64,000 nucleotides of DNA from Piper betle (GCA_033002965.1 JAURVB010010208.1:1-64000); one strand, 5' to 3'. Numbered from the stretch's first letter, positions 34,400-48,239 are shown. Numbers and translations: made by a program. Notes: generated by a model not told the origin, from the letters alone.

Positions 34400-36583
34400 T
34401 CAAGGAAAAACTGAATAAAGATGATTTACGCCGCGTAATAAACTAACTGGTCTTTCATGTAGACCGCCAACAGATGCCATGTATGGCCCGGATGGGTAAA
34501 GATGTGACTCTGTTTGGCTAATTCCCATACTCGATGGTCCTCCACCCAGAATGCCTAAATCAGCAAGGGCTGACCCGGCTGCTACACTGTAAGACCAGCC
34601 CCCGGCATGAGGCACGTAGGATGGAACATGATCAATCATCCCAGCAACAGGCTGCTGCTGCTGCCGCTGCGGTCTCATAGGGACAGCTTGTAAGACACCA
34701 GCTGCCGAAGAAGATGCAGCTGACCACTGTCGCTTTTTGGGTGATTGATTAAGTGTAGCTGGGCGTTTTTTCCCTGATTTCTGGCTTTCAATCTCGCTGC
34801 TAACTCGCTTCTTAAGATTCGCAGGAGACAACGTAGATACAAGCTTGCGTTCTTCGATAAACTTAATTACTGCTCTTAAAGCAGACGCTTCTTTTGCAAT
34901 GGCCTCATTCTGTGCCACATGCATTTAACAGAGTGGGAATGAAAAATGAGGCATAAACAGCAGTACTTTTTTTTTAGGAAGGCAAAAATATACCTTATTC
35001 ATCACAGGATTTCCTTCTTTATGAAGGGTTTTTATAGCTATTTTTTTGGCTTCTTCAAGGTAGGCAGTCAAAATGGGATCTGGAGGAAACTTGTCTTCAA
35101 TCCCAAATTCGTAGGCATAATGAAGAGCATCAAGGTGCTTGCCTTTACTGATCAGTTTCTCAACTAACTCTGTTATAAAAAATGAATCGCAAAATTTAGA
35201 AAAACAATGCATATAATAAAGTTCCTGTAAAATCTGAAAGTTCATATTGGTAAAATTAAAGCACGTTGTCAACAAGAACAACGGAACTACAAGACAAGCA
35301 CTAAAAACCTAGCAAATCAAGTATAAATATCATATACTAAAAAAGTGACATCACAATTGTGCATCATATAACCCAAACAAAGGGCTATATGATGTCATTA
35401 TTAGATTTCAGAATCCAAGGCTCGATTATTGATGCCATTGTTCAGTTAGAGAACCCTGTAACTACCTCACAGAATTATCTTACAATATACAAGAATCCAG
35501 CTCAAGAAGACCGCCAAATCAACTAATTACATTGTCTTGAAGCTCATTCTAGTCTAAAGAAGGTTCATTTTAGCACTTAAATCATACTTTAAAAAAGGAA
35601 GAAAACTATGCAAAGATATACAACAAGGGCAGACAAATTTCAAGAAATCTCAAGCACAATCCACTTAAAGACGACACTATAAATCAGTTAAATAGCGACA
35701 GGGGATAAGTACGAACACTCAAAGCAAACAACTTTCAACCACTCACCAGGAACCTTCTCAAGGGGGAAAATCGCGCGGCACAGATCAACAACCTGCTTCC
35801 TCCGAGTCACCTTATCAACGATATAACTACACAGCGCATCCCAACCGAGAACAGAGTACAAATCGAACGTCAACACAAGCTGCAAGAAAGCTCTGTTCTC
35901 TAAAAGGTTCTGCTGAGAATCCGTGATCAACGCCATCGACACCCTCGCCAATGCAAGCGCCCGATCCCTCCCCTTCGCCCTCACCTCCGCCGGAAGCAGC
36001 GAGAGATTGTCCAGCAGCAAGAGGCAAACCCTCCGCACGCCGGCGAACTCCTCCTTGTCCGCCTTCGCAGCAGGGCGGTAGAACGCGTCCATCACATCCA
36101 GCACAAGCTTCGCCGGGTCGCCTGCGCACCGGAGCGCCCCGGCCACCTCCGCCCTGATCGACAGCACATCCTCCTTCTTCTCCACAATGTACTGCCGCAG
36201 CCCTGCCACGTCCATCTTCGCGCACAACTCCTTGAGCGCCGGCCTCGCCGGCATCTCATCCGTCTCCTCTTTCCCCCACTCTCGCCGATGCCGCTGGCAC
36301 CCGGCGGCGCCGGTTGGGTAGGGTCGGGGTTATGGTTCGAATTCGAAATGGAATCGGAATGGTGGTTGGGGCGGTTGGGGTTCGAATTGGCCATGCCCGA
36401 GGCCTCGAGGTCGCGGAAGCGGGACTCGATGGAGGCCTGGAGGGCGTCGAAGTGGGGTTGGAGGTCAGACCACCGGAGAGGGATGGGGGAGCGGCCATCC
36501 AAGAGCTCCAGGGCTTGGCGGAGGGCGTCTTTCTTGGCCGGAATGGATTGAATCGCAGCGGAGATCGCCTCCATCGAATTCAT
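34400..36583 (-). CDS. FRIGIDA-like protein (FRL3/FRL4 type), single-base frameshift in exon 1
   Basis: Exons in transcript order: 36583-35747, 35169-34994, 34909-34400; about 507 residues if one frame is assumed. The N-terminus (MNSMEAISAAIQSIPAKKDALRQALELLD) and the block ELCAKMDVAGLRQYIVEKK... through LLDNLSLLP, FPLEKVPG, ELVEKLISKGKHLDALHYAYEFGI and FPPDPILTAYL are the FRIGIDA domain of plant FRL proteins. The low-complexity C-terminus has GKKRPA and QSPKKRQW, likely nuclear signals. FRL proteins act with FRIGIDA in flowering-time regulation in Arabidopsis; other members have less clear roles. At about residue 103 the frame changes: the first frame runs to GIGESGG and the second resumes KEETDEMPARPALKE. 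On the minus strand this is AGTGGGGGAAAG (forward about 36270-36282); one more G restores continuity. Exon total is 1523, one short of a multiple of three. Confidence 0.85.
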
Positions 36584-38716
36584 TTTCTGTTTCTGGCGAA
36601 GGACGATCGATGATTTGGGATCGGATTGAGGGGTTGAAGGATGGGAGGACGACGGATGCCCTAACCCTAGAAAAGTTGGGGATTTTTCGTACAGCGTAGG
36701 AGAGGGGGGGCTTGGGGGACTTTCTGGAGGCCCATGTGTATTTTACATGCATCGGCCCATGATTAATGAGGCGACAAACACCCTGAAAAATATATAGGAG
36801 GCGAGATAATTAGTGTTGAGTTCGAGCTAATTTAGCTAAATTATTATACTTTTGGTGCAATTTGTATATAATATAAGATGTTGCGCCGTACGTGATTAAT
36901 ATTAGAGATAGATTCAAATAATTTGATGTCTTAGGCATAAAATCTAATTTAAAAGTTAAACTTTTATTAAGAAAGATAAAGTATAATAATTTGATTTCCC
37001 AACTATTGGTATAGTAATATCAACAATAAATAAATCTACTTATCCATCTAAATTGCATAATTACTGAAATAAGGGTTAGGCGTTAGTTATTATTTAGAAA
37101 ATCTACTTTAAGTAGTCATATATAAGGGCATAGATTATGATCATTGGTGTTGAATGCACCTAAGTATTTTTTTCGTTGCTTAGACAAAATTGTCCAACGA
37201 GTCACATCAAATGTAGTTGATAGAGGTGGTTTGGATATCGATGATACTAATTTTTCTCTCTTTGTTTTGTATTCTGATTTATTGAATATTCTACTTCTCG
37301 CAAACAGACTTTTAGTTCCTCTTTTGTTATTAAATGTAGATTTATTTATTACAAGAGTACGTACAAAAAAAACACATATATTAACCTTTTATTTTCTTAT
37401 TTGAAATTACTATGAAGACATGTTCTTTTATAACTTAGTAATATTTTATCAAGAGAACTTAATTTATATTTTTGAAAATTTAATTTTTATATAAAATATT
37501 GAACTTTGGGTTTAGTTGAATTTATATTTACATTATTTGGCTTCAACTTAAATTTCAAATTATATTTTTTATCAATCAAAGTTGAATACTAAATTTGTCA
37601 AATTATGAACCACCCTAGTGAGGGTGTAAATAGAGTCAAGTTAAACTTAATTTCTTAGTCTTCAACATGATCAAATCCCATTAACCATTTTGAAATATTT
37701 ATTCTGAATTTAATTTATATTTACTTAAATTTGTATCATTTAGTCATTCCATTCGCATATTTTATACAATAACAATTTGTTTCAAGAACTAGAATCATTA
37801 TTTTTCATAATATTACATAACAAATAAAGGATTGACACGTTTAAAACTATTAGAAAATATAAATTTGTATTCTTTCATCAATTTGCCTACATTTTGTGAA
37901 CTACATGGAATATGATTGTCAAAAAAATAAAAATTGTATATTAATATGAACATTTTCCCAATCTTTCGAGTTTATCAATCCATCGGATTCGTAGAGCTCA
38001 ATCGAGTTACTTTGCACGTACAATGCTACTTAAAATATTATTATTTTTATTAGTATCATTATGCGTAGCTCAAAAATTCCATCAGATTCAAAGAACCAAA
38101 ATCCTATGTTAACTCTTCCCCGGATTACCATGCTTCTCTATTAAAAAAATGATCAGAAGTAGGAAGCAGGCCTCGTTAACATTAATCTAAGCAAAAGAGT
38201 TGCTATGTCCAATCGAATGTGTTGCTTACGCTTATAGCATTTGCAGTTGTACTAGCAGAGATGGTGATCCATCTTGGTTTTCTGTGTATGTGCATCGAGT
38301 TATTCTAGAGGAAGAAGAAGGGAGGAGGACCCAGCACGGCGGCACATTCATAATGGCGCCTCCCTCCACGGCACGGCTTCTCAAATAATGGCTCAGCCTC
38401 TTGTTTTTCAAGAGCTGATTTTTTTAACCCTTCAAAATCTACATTTCGTTTCCATTCGTGTGCATAAACTTTCTGTAAAGGAAGAGGAGAAGAAGGGATT
38501 TGACCTTAGGATGAGTAAGAATTACTGTTAACCTACCACCATCTCTTGCACATATTTTATATGTTGTCTTGGCTCTACCACATTTTCTACGTGAGAGTGC
38601 TTCCCTAGTTTTTCCCATTGCTTTTCTACCATCTTTAGCATTGTTGGTTTGGTATATTGGTGATGGGTTTTTCTGGGTTTTGAGTTTTTTCAAGGGATAC
38701 ATTAGAGGAAGCAGTA
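36584..38716. other. intergenic region between divergent genes
   Basis: About 2.1 kb separates the FRIGIDA-like (-) and NPH3 (+) start codons. The first 150 bases are GC-richer, probable 5' UTR and promoter of the FRIGIDA-like gene. The rest is AT-rich, with a more genic-looking leader for the NPH3 gene from about 38200. Short frames at 37144-37404 and 38200-38531 have no domain. Confidence 0.45.
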
Positions 38717-40804
38717 ATGGAGTCAGCGAGCTCAAAGGCAAGTTCTTCTTCACCACTCTGCCCCTTCTCCTGCCAGACTATCAGAGAGCTTCTTAGAGTG
38801 AAGATAGTTGCATGGTATGTCTGTTTTTCTTTCTTGGTTTGAATTGAGACTTTTGTACCTAAAGTGGCACCATTGTTTTTGATGATCCAGGAGCCAAGAA
38901 ACTGGATTGCCGGCATCTGTTCGTGTACAGATCAATGACAAAACTTTCAACCTGCACAAGGTACTACTACTAGTTTTTTTTAGGAGGATCAATCTTATCA
39001 TGCAAAGTTGATAGACAATATGGATTTAATTTCTTCTTTTCTGAACTTCATATGAATTGCTATTTGCTAGCAACCTTTGAGCTCCAAAAGTGAATACTTA
39101 AGAAGGAAATCATCAGACTCACTTTCCCTGATGCTACCAAGTGATTTCCCAGGAGGCTTAGAAGCTTTTGAGATGGTTGCTCTGTTCTGCTACACTTCAT
39201 CCGTCCCCATCACCCCTTTCAACGTAGCTGCTTTACGTTGCGCATCTGAATTCCTTGAAATGACCGAAGATTGTAGCTCCGGTAACCTGATCGAGAAATC
39301 CAACCTTTACCTCAACCATGTTGTTTTCCAGACCTGGGATTACACGCTCATCGTCCTCCAGAAATGCCAAGCCCTGCTTCCATGGGCAGAGGACCTTTTC
39401 ATTGTTAATCGATGCGTGGAGTCCTTAGCTTTCATGGCGTGCATGGAGATTCTAGACCCAGAGCAGGGTAGAGGCAAGCCTGTGACAACCTTACAGTCCT
39501 TGCTCGGCCATGCTTGGAATTGTGACAAGGTGAAGCAGATAGCTAGCCAAGATGTGTGGATGGAAGACCTGATATCACTTCCCTTTGTGTTCTTCGAGAG
39601 GATAATTGGATCTTTTAGAAGACAAGGCATGAAGGAGAAGTATGTGAGCCCCTTGGTAGTCTTCTATGGAAACAAATGGGTTTTGTCCAATGAGCCCATA
39701 GCACCAAAGGCTATTTTGAAAGGGGTGATTGATCTACTACCATCAAGTGAGAAGGCAAGCAGGGTGATTCCGGTTGGTTTTTACCTCTCCTTGCTTTCAC
39801 AATCTATTGATCAAGGGTTGGGTGAAGATATCGTAACCAAACTGCAGGTCCAGATTGGACCTCTGCTGCATTTGGCGCATGTTGAAGATTGCCCATGTTG
39901 TGATGTTAAAGAAGGGATTGGATCAAGTGTGGAGTTGGGTGTCATGGTAAAAATTGTTTCCATTGCAGCATCTGCTGCTAGTTCAGATACAACCAGCAAA
40001 CTATCCGTAGTTGGTGAGCTATGGGATTTGTATCTCACCCAAGTAGCCAGAGATCCAAAAATGGTACCTGCAAGATTCTTGGAGCTGATTGAAACGGTCC
40101 CCATATCAGCTAGACTTACTCACGACGATCTCTACCAAGCTATCTTCACTTTTATGAAGGTAAGCTTAGATCAAACTCTATAAATTCACCTTCCTCTCCA
40201 CTTAATTAGTAAATCATGTGGCTTATTTTCATGGAATGTGTGACAGGAACACCCAAATGTAACACAGGAAGAGAAATCTTTGGTCTGCAAACACCTCAAC
40301 TGCCGAAAGCTATCACAAGAGACTTGCATAGAAGCAGTTCAAAACGAGCTGATGCCGCTACGTTTCATGGTGCAAGCACTCTTTCTTCAACAGCTCAACA
40401 CCCACCAAGCTTTCAAAGACTGCTCCGAATCCTTTCGCTTTACCAGCAACAGTGACCTTTCCGGCTCAAAATCCACAATACCCAAGAGCCAGACATTGGA
40501 GGAGAGCCCATACAAAAACAGCAACGGAAGGGAAGAAGCCAATGGGACTTTGGGCTTGTTGTTACAGAGAGACATGACTGCTGGGAGAAGAGAGGAGTAT
40601 GAGTCCACCAGTTTTAGGATTCAAAGCTTGGAGCAGGAGCTACTATCACTCAAGAAAAGTCTTCAATGGAAGAACATGTCAGAGGAAGCAGAGAAAATGA
40701 GAAGAGAGAGGTCGGTGAAGAAAAAGAGAAGCCAATCTCACAAGTTGGCGGTTGGATTGGGTCTGTTGGTTGGACTTCTCATGGAAAGTATGCTACAAAG
40801 CTGA
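38717..40804 (+). CDS. BTB/POZ and NPH3 domain-containing protein (phototropic-responsive NPH3 family, At5g48130-like)
   Basis: Four exons, 38717-38814, 38891-38960, 39071-40159 and 40247-40804, give 604 residues with consistent phases and GT-AG introns. The BTB/POZ domain lies at about residues 25-115 (VRVQINDKTFNLHKQPLSS, then FEMVALFCYTSSVPITPFNV). The NPH3 domain runs from about 205 to 480 (WMEDLISLPFVFFERII, YGNKWVL, KGVIDLLPSSEKASRVIPVG, DLYLTQVARDP). The C-terminus has a predicted coiled coil (about 535-560, RIQSLEQELLSLKKSLQW) followed by a basic stretch RERSVKKKRS. Family members are substrate adaptors for CUL3 ubiquitin ligases or scaffolds at the plasma membrane in phototropin and auxin signalling; the specific role here is inferred from the family only. 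The start is the first ATG giving the family N-terminus. Confidence 0.88.
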
Positions 40805-43800
40805 TGAAGATGCTTAGGAGGTTAACCATGTTTAGTAGAGGGAAATCTAACAAGAAACACCCTGTTTCGGGACTTCCTAATGGGCGAACACGAGGTTGAA
40901 AGTCCAACCAAACACATGAAAGATGATCAAAAAAATTTACAAATGTTGCGCTCATGACAATCTATGATGTTAGAGATATGATAAAGATGATGCTGTGCAG
41001 TCTTTTATTTCTTCTTTACTTGAAAAAGATGTTAATCTAGATTTGTTTTCACCTAGAAATCATATGATTTAGTGTTGATATTATGTAAGGATTCTACATT
41101 TGATGCAGTCTTTTTATGGGCAAGAAGAAAGCTTCTTAACATTATATTGACTTCTAACAGAAGGTTGTACAAATGCCTATACCATGCGAAAGAAATCATA
41201 GAAAGGGATTTCAAAGATCTGAAATGGGAGATCAAATGTATAAGACGTTACCAACAAAAATTCATTTGAACTTCACATGAAAATTACATTAGGAGATTAA
41301 AGTGTTCCAAGCATAGAAGAGTACTTCAAGCTCCAGCTGTATGGATTGTGGTAGAGAACAAAATTGGAAGAGGCCAGAAATGGATGCATGCCAATTGACG
41401 ATAATGTCAACAACGAAACTGTCACTCTAGTTCTGCAGATTGGAGAGCACCAATAAAATCAGGAGCATTCAATGCCAGATTTAAGCAATCAGAAGTTTTA
41501 GAAGTTCATGGCCATCAAGGATTCAAGGATGAGCAAGTCAATTGTTTTGTAGCAATACAAAATGCAAAGAAAAAGGATTTTACAGTGAAGAAGGAAAGAG
41601 ACACGGGATATAAAATGCACAAACATGGCAAAGGAATCACTCACGGACAGCACTCAGAGATTCTCAATCTATCCATGCAGAAAATAAATTTTTACGTCCA
41701 CCTCGTCGCTTTGCAGGTTAAAATGTGTGTGTGAAACTGTATATTGATTCATGATCGAAAAGTTCATATATGTTCTTGTGAAAATTAGTTTATCAAGATT
41801 AACAAAATTAAAATATATATATATCAAAATAATTTTTTTGTCAAATTATATTTTACTATAAAATAAAGCATTTTTAGTCAAATTTTATAAACATTAAAAT
41901 ATTAAAAATCATTGATAGGGCAAAAACACGAGTAATAAGTAGACTGGTGGTTGTGTATTCTCTTATATTTCACATAGATAATATCTTTATTTATGTCAAA
42001 TCATTAAAATTAAAACATATAAAATTTGATAAGCACAGTAATTCACGTGTTGTGGCCTAAATTTGATTTGAATATGCGATTCAAATATTGATCCCATTGA
42101 TTGACTATTTTAAGTTGGTTATTTTTACTTGAATTTTAATAGAATCGAGTTGAATAGGCTAAATCAGATCGGTTCAAATTATTTTTAGTAACAATGGTTA
42201 TATGCCGCGAACAAACCTGTAGATACAATTTCACTGAGGGATAATAGTTAATTTTTTTTTGCAAAATAATTACCGAAATAAAAAAAGGTGAAATTACTTG
42301 TTTACCCTCCAAAGGTTGAAGTCCTCATCCCCTAGGTGCCACTGCCCTAGATAGTGACCCCTCGAATTTCCACCTTCTATCGTTTTAAAAAATAAAACTT
42401 GGACTTGGACAGGTGTTTGACCGTCAAAGAAAGAAAAGGGCGACAGGTGTTGACGGTCTGTATCAGGTAAACGGCTAAAGGGAAAGGAGCAGAACTTTCC
42501 TGTCACGTGCATCTTCCGGTCCCCTGGCCCTTCGCTGCATTTTTTAAAAAATTAATTCTTTCAAAAAAAATTCAAGAAAAAAAATAAAATTTAAAAAAAT
42601 TAAATTAAAATTTACAATTCGCAATTTTTTTGAGAGGAAAATACATTTTACCGCAACAGAGTTTTCAAAAAGCTTAAGCTTGTTTTCAAATATAATGTTC
42701 AAATTTCATTAATGGTTGGTTAATTATTTATAAATCAAAATCCAAGGCGATAATGAGGTTACTTACTAGCATTTTGTAATGCAATTATTATGTTTTACTA
42801 TGCCCAGAAAACTAACAATTTATATTATGCTTCATGCCTACGTGTCCTCAATGTTTCTAATCAACCTATTTTCGCATGGAATCAGATCATAACAACGTGG
42901 ACATAATAAATTAATAATTCAAATATTAAATTAAAACATAGTAAACTTTTGCAAGTAGAAATTTTAAACTCTTAACCTTTCGGGCATTGTCAATTTAATG
43001 GGCCAATTTTAAACTGGGGGTCCTTTGTGTCTAATATAGAAGATAAAAATTGATTCAGATATCTTAATTGATTTTAAAATAAACCTACCGTGCAAAAGTT
43101 CATATGAAATTCAACTTCACTGGATTACTTGACGTTTTTATCTTTTGTTGTAAAAATTAAGTTGGTATAAGCTTAAGCTGTAAAGCTTGGTTATCACACT
43201 TGTTCCCCAACCACCATTGCTTCCATTAGCTGCTAAGAGAAGTTTTAGTTTTATGATTAAGAATTCATTAGGTTTAAGATCTTTGTTCCCTTTTAGGTGT
43301 CTCAAACAACTTTGCAGGTTTTTAAAGTCTAAATATATATCTTTAAACAAAAGAAAAGACTTGGAAAAAAAGGTTAAAGAAGAGAAAATGAAAAAATTTC
43401 CATCAATGATTGTTTTTTTAATGACAAACAATTAAGCTAAAATTGTTGAGCTAATTATGTTTAAAAAAAAAATTGTTAAAGCACCTCCAGTGTGGTTGGT
43501 CGTCCAAGAAGAAGTCTCCAACATGACTAAACTAAATGACAAATTACTCCCCATATGAACCCTCCCCTAAAACAAATCTCCCGAGTTTTCTTATAAAAAT
43601 TTCATCGACTTTTTTTATAAATAAAAGAAAAAATAAAGATTATGTCCATGTAATTTTCCAAGTAAACCAAGTCCACTTATTTCAACCACTTCCGACTGTC
43701 ATTTTCCCTATTTCAACTCTTTTCTTTTAAATTAAAAAAATCTACTTTTTCGCTTTGAAATAAAATCTTTTCTTTTTTAAATCAAATATTACAAAACCTT

Positions 43801-43855
43801 GTAAAATAAACTATAAACTATTAAATAAACTAATGCTATTAATAATATAATAATC

Positions 43856-43886
<31 letters not shown>

Positions 43887-43985
43887 CAATTATTATATGT
43901 TAAAAGGAGCCGCCGCCTACCAAAGTCCACACTTCCTTAACTCTTCACCCACTCTCTCACTCCAGCCACCGCCGCCACAACTAAC
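40805..43985. other. intergenic DNA, no gene seen
   Basis: Moderately AT-rich 3' flank to about 41720, then very AT-rich sequence. A more GC-rich patch at 42290-42540 has a 72-codon minus frame without domain; it may be a small element. A TA tract (about 43856-43886) lies about 100 bases upstream of the ARM gene start and may form part of its promoter. Confidence 0.45.
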
Positions 43986-45846
43986 ATGGTCTCCGTCGGC
44001 GAATCGCCGGCGCCGTTGTCGCTCTCCTCGCCGTCTGCCGCCGCCGCCGCCGCCGCCCGACCCACTGGCCGGTCCATGCGCACCCTCCGCTCCACCCTCT
44101 CCTTCGCGGCCGCCGCCTCCTCCGAGATCCTCACCGACTCCGCCGTCGAACTCCGCCTCATCGACCTCGTCCGCTCCTCCCCAGCCAAGCCCATCTCCCC
44201 GGACTTCTCCGACCAGCTCCTCGACCTCTCCCACTCCTCCTCCGACTTCTCCCCCTACAGCAGCGACATCTCCGGCGAGCTCGCCCGCCTCGCCTCAGCC
44301 CCCGCCCGAGCCGACGCCTTTACCACCACCCCGCCGGAGCTTCTCCACGTTGGCGGCGGCGACGGCGGGGTCATTTCGCTGGAGAACGAGGACCTGGACT
44401 CGGTGGTGCAGATCTGCGTGGAGCGGCTGCAGTCGGATTCAGTCCCCGACCGGCGGTCGGCGGCGGCCAAGCTCCGGCTCTTGGCGAAGAACCTGGCCGA
44501 GAACCGGGCGCTGATCGGCTCTGCCGGTGCGATTCCGGCGCTGGTGCCGCTGCTCCGGTCCACCGATCCGTCGACGCAGGAGCACGCTGCCACCGCCCTC
44601 CTCAACCTCTCCCTCTACGAGCCCAACAAGGCGCTCATCGCCGACGCCGGCGCCGCCAAGCCCCTCGTCTACGCGCTCAAGACCGGCACGGCGGCGGCCA
44701 AGCAGAACGCCGCCTGCGCCCTGCTCAGCCTGGCCCTGGTGAGCGACGAGAGCCGGCTCTCCATCGGCGCGTGCGGGGCGATACCGCCGCTGGTGGCGCT
44801 GTTGATGGGGGGACGTCGAGGGGGAAGAAGGACGCGGTGACGGCGCTGTACAAGCTCTGCGGGGTGCGCCTGAACAAGGAGCGGGCGGTGAGGGCCGGCG
44901 CGGTCGGGCCTCTGGTTGGGATGGTGGTGGAGAGGGCCGGCGGGCTGGCGGAGAAGGCCATGGTGGTGCTCAATTGCTTGGCCGCGATACCGGAGGGGAA
45001 GGAGGTGTTGGTGGAGGAAGGTGGGATTCCTGCTCTTGTGGAGGCCATTGAGGATGGGTCTGGGAAGGGGAAAGAGTTTGCAGTCTCTGCTTTGCTACAG
45101 GTTTGTGTTGATAGTGTGCGGAACAGGAGCTTGCTGGTTAGGGAAGGTGGTATCCCGCCGCTTGTGGCTCTTTCCCAGTCCGGCACCGCCAGGGCCAAGC
45201 TCAAGGTGATGGTCTCCTTGGTTACTACTTGCTTGTGTTATTCTATGCTTTTTTGTGTTACAGTTTGGATGTTCAATCTTCAAGCCAAGTGGAGAAGCCC
45301 TGAGCTTTATGCATATGTTGATAATTGGAGACTCTGATCATTCGACCATTTTCTTTCTTTTGTTTTTTTTTAGAAGAATGGAATTTCTGAAGAATGGGAT
45401 TATGTAATTTTCGAACATTATGCAGTCGATGGGTAAACTGTGTTTTTTTGTTCTTTTTTTAAATACATTTGAACGGGATTATTTAGGTTTAGATCATTAG
45501 AAAGTGCTGTATATTATGTGATTACTTTTGGTCTGATTGTGTTGCTCTATTCGACATTTTTGTATTACAGGAAAATTGAATTTTTAAACTTAAAAGACTG
45601 AAGCATGTAGATCTGTAACATTAGAATGTTGTGGATATGATGATAGATTTGAGTTGATTTTGTTCTTTCCTTGATTGTCACGGAAAAAAAGGGAACTTTT
45701 AACATTTGATTAGAATTGGAACATTAGAAGTTTGGCTCATGAATTTATAAATTTTATACTCATCCTGTTTTTTTCACTATCAGGCTGAAACTTTACTAAA
45801 GTATGTGCGGGAGCATAGACAGGATGGTGCTGCTTCAAGCCCCTAA
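43986..45846 (+). CDS. ARM-repeat protein (At4g16490-like, related to PUB-ARM proteins but without a U-box), single-base frameshift
   Basis: Exons 43986-45205 and 45784-45846 give about 427 residues if one frame is assumed. The N-terminal 130 residues are serine/alanine/proline-rich. From about 135 onward come tandem armadillo repeats, for example AGAIPALVPLLRSTDPSTQEHAATALLNLSL, ACGAIPPLVALLM, KKDAVTALYKLCG, EGGIPALVEAIEDGSGKGKEFAVSALLQ and EGGIPPLVALSQSGTARAK. The final exon encodes AETLLKYVREHRQDGAASSP, which matches the family end. ARM repeats form a protein-binding solenoid; no U-box is present, so E3 activity is not expected. After PLVALLMGG the frame is lost at ATGGGGGGACG (44805-44815); one more G would continue into TSRGKKDA. 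Exon 1 is 1220 bases, 3n+2. The start ATG is preceded by a CCACCGCC-rich leader. Confidence 0.85.
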
Positions 45847-48239
45847 GTATTACTGTAGTCGGTGGATTAGTGAAGGCTAAAGTAAGAACTTGGGCATTCT
45901 TTTCTCTTTTTGCATGATTTCCTGCTTTGGGTTTTTGCTATGCTGGCTGCTGTTTACGGGAGATGCAGTAGCTAGTAGTTTGTACAGTGTGGTTTGGTCA
46001 TGGAAGGATTTCTGATCATGAAAGAGTAAACCAGATTATAGCCAGAACTGACTGTAGTCAAGGTTGCAGACTAACGTTGATTATTAGTTTTTCAGTTGTG
46101 GGTGGGTCTGTGGATGTGTGCATTTGACGGTGTCGGTGTAACATGAGCTTTGGGTTCGGAGTTTTAGTTTGCCTAATCTAAGTTCTCTGTGTGGAAACTG
46201 TGTAACTTGTTCGAAAGCTTATATGTGTTTGCATCATTTTTTGCGGTGTTCTATATCATTTCGTTATATTGTGTCAAACAACTTCACCTGTTTTGTTTTG
46301 ATCTTTTGTCATTGCCATCCGTACAAAGCCTCATATATTTTTTTCCCTCCGAGCAAAGTCTTAGATTGACGACAAGCTTCAAGAACTAATTTTATATATT
46401 AATGTACAAGCCTTTGTTCTTGGTGATCTGCTCTTAGCATGGTTGTCGTATATATAAAATCTACATGCAGATAGAGTGCGCAGCAGTTGTTGGCCTGTTG
46501 GTTCTTGTGAGCCTGGAAGAGATGACAGTTGATGCTTTTAGACAAAGCATCAGCCTCTTGCATAGTCGCCCTTGTTTTTGTTCATTGCACCTTTTTGATC
46601 AAATTGCTAAAGCCAGGAAAGTTGGATGAGCTACTAACTAATATTTGGTTTTGGCCGAGGATGGGAAGAATGATGGTGGTATTTACAAAGTGGAAAAGTT
46701 GTTTGTAATGGGTTTTTCTGCTTTCCTAATGCTAATGTATGTTGGCGTGAATAGTGTTTACTTTAAACAAGGGGAAGCACTTGGAAGTTTTCGACCAAAG
46801 GAGTATTTCACGTGGAGCAGGCAAGGGATTCCATCAGTAGTGGGGAATTTTCTGTAACGAGCGAAAGCTTGACGGACGGAGCAATGCCGCCTGGAAGTAG
46901 AAGGCCGACAGGTGGTGAACTTTTTCCGAGAAGAAGTTTGAGGGGGCCCATTCAGGAACAATAAAATAAGGAGTCTCTGTAAGTAACACAATTGTATCAG
47001 AAATGTCACCTTATATGTGTATATGTGCTTCACAGATAGCCGTAATTAACTCGGTAAGTGCTTAGGATTTGGTACCAAGTGAACAAATGTCAATGGTCCA
47101 TACACTCATTTCCCGATTGTGGTGTCTCTATACCAGAAATGGTTGTGTCCTATCACTGCAATATTATGAACTAGGACCATTAATATTCGGTGGAAAGGGA
47201 TCTGGCTTTTGGGTCTCGCCGACAGGAATATAGGGAGTCTGGATGGTAGCGGGGGTATTATTCGTTGTTAGGTAGAAGGCCTTTGCGGGTCTAGTGGTGG
47301 AACTGTGCAACATTGCAAGGGGGTTACCAGGGATCTCAAATTGAAATTTGTATCCAGTTTAGACTATGCGTTTGTCAGCCTAATTTCTTTCATAGTATCT
47401 AAACATCAATTTTTGCATACTACCCTAACCTTCCGGGTTTTTTCCATACTTGCCTTCCACTAACTAATAAATTGTTGCGTTTTACTGTTTCAGTTTCTTT
47501 TTTTGTCAATGTAAACGGGTGAGAACAGTAAGTGATAATGATGTGATCCCCTCAATTCTAAAACAGTGATGCTATTTGCACATGGGACAATTTTTATTTC
47601 GCCTATTTAAAAGGCACACAAAGCGCATCGTGTGGGCTTGGTGGGCAATATATTTACTACATGAGGGGTCGAAGTTGTTGCCAGGGCCGATTCTCTCTCT
47701 CTGCCATCTCTGAGCTAGTGACTCTAGTTAAATAAAGAAGGCAAAAATTCTTTCAAAAAAAAGAAAAGAAAGAGAAGGCAAAACCTTATCTCGGACATAC
47801 ATCATGTAACTCAAAACTCTATTTGCAAAAACCTATGAAATTTCCAGCAGTCACTCGAGTGAATTACATGGTAAATTCCAACCTCACCTTTCTATCGCTT
47901 TTCACCGCCTTATATTTAATTTGATTTGATTGGCTAAAAAAGTATCATGTAGGCACAATCTAAGTCGCTAATTTGTCCTTGTGAAAAAAGTGGTGAAAGT
48001 TGATAGTGCACGTACGGATAGTCTTCAATTAAAAGCATTTAGATAACCAAGTTTGGATGAGCTAGGAAATCAATTACCTGTAGTCATATATAGAATAAAT
48101 CATACATCACTAAACAATAAACCTGATAAAATTGATCTCCTTTATGAATTATGATTGTTATAAAAAAACAAAAGTATATATAATGGAGAGAAGAAGAAGC
48201 TTGCCAACACCACGAACATGATCTTTCAAAGCTAATGAT
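45847..48239. other. 3' flank of the ARM gene and intergenic DNA
   Basis: Transcript-like T-rich sequence continues to about 47000 and may be a long or spliced 3' UTR. A perfect 8-bp hairpin GATGCTTT/AAAGCATC sits at 46531-46551. A CTCTCTCT tract lies near 47693. No domain-bearing frame is visible. Confidence 0.4.

Noticed and set aside
46645..46857. 70-codon + frame downstream of the ARM gene
   Set aside because: Short, with no domain and no neighbouring exons. It lies in what looks like 3' UTR or spacer.
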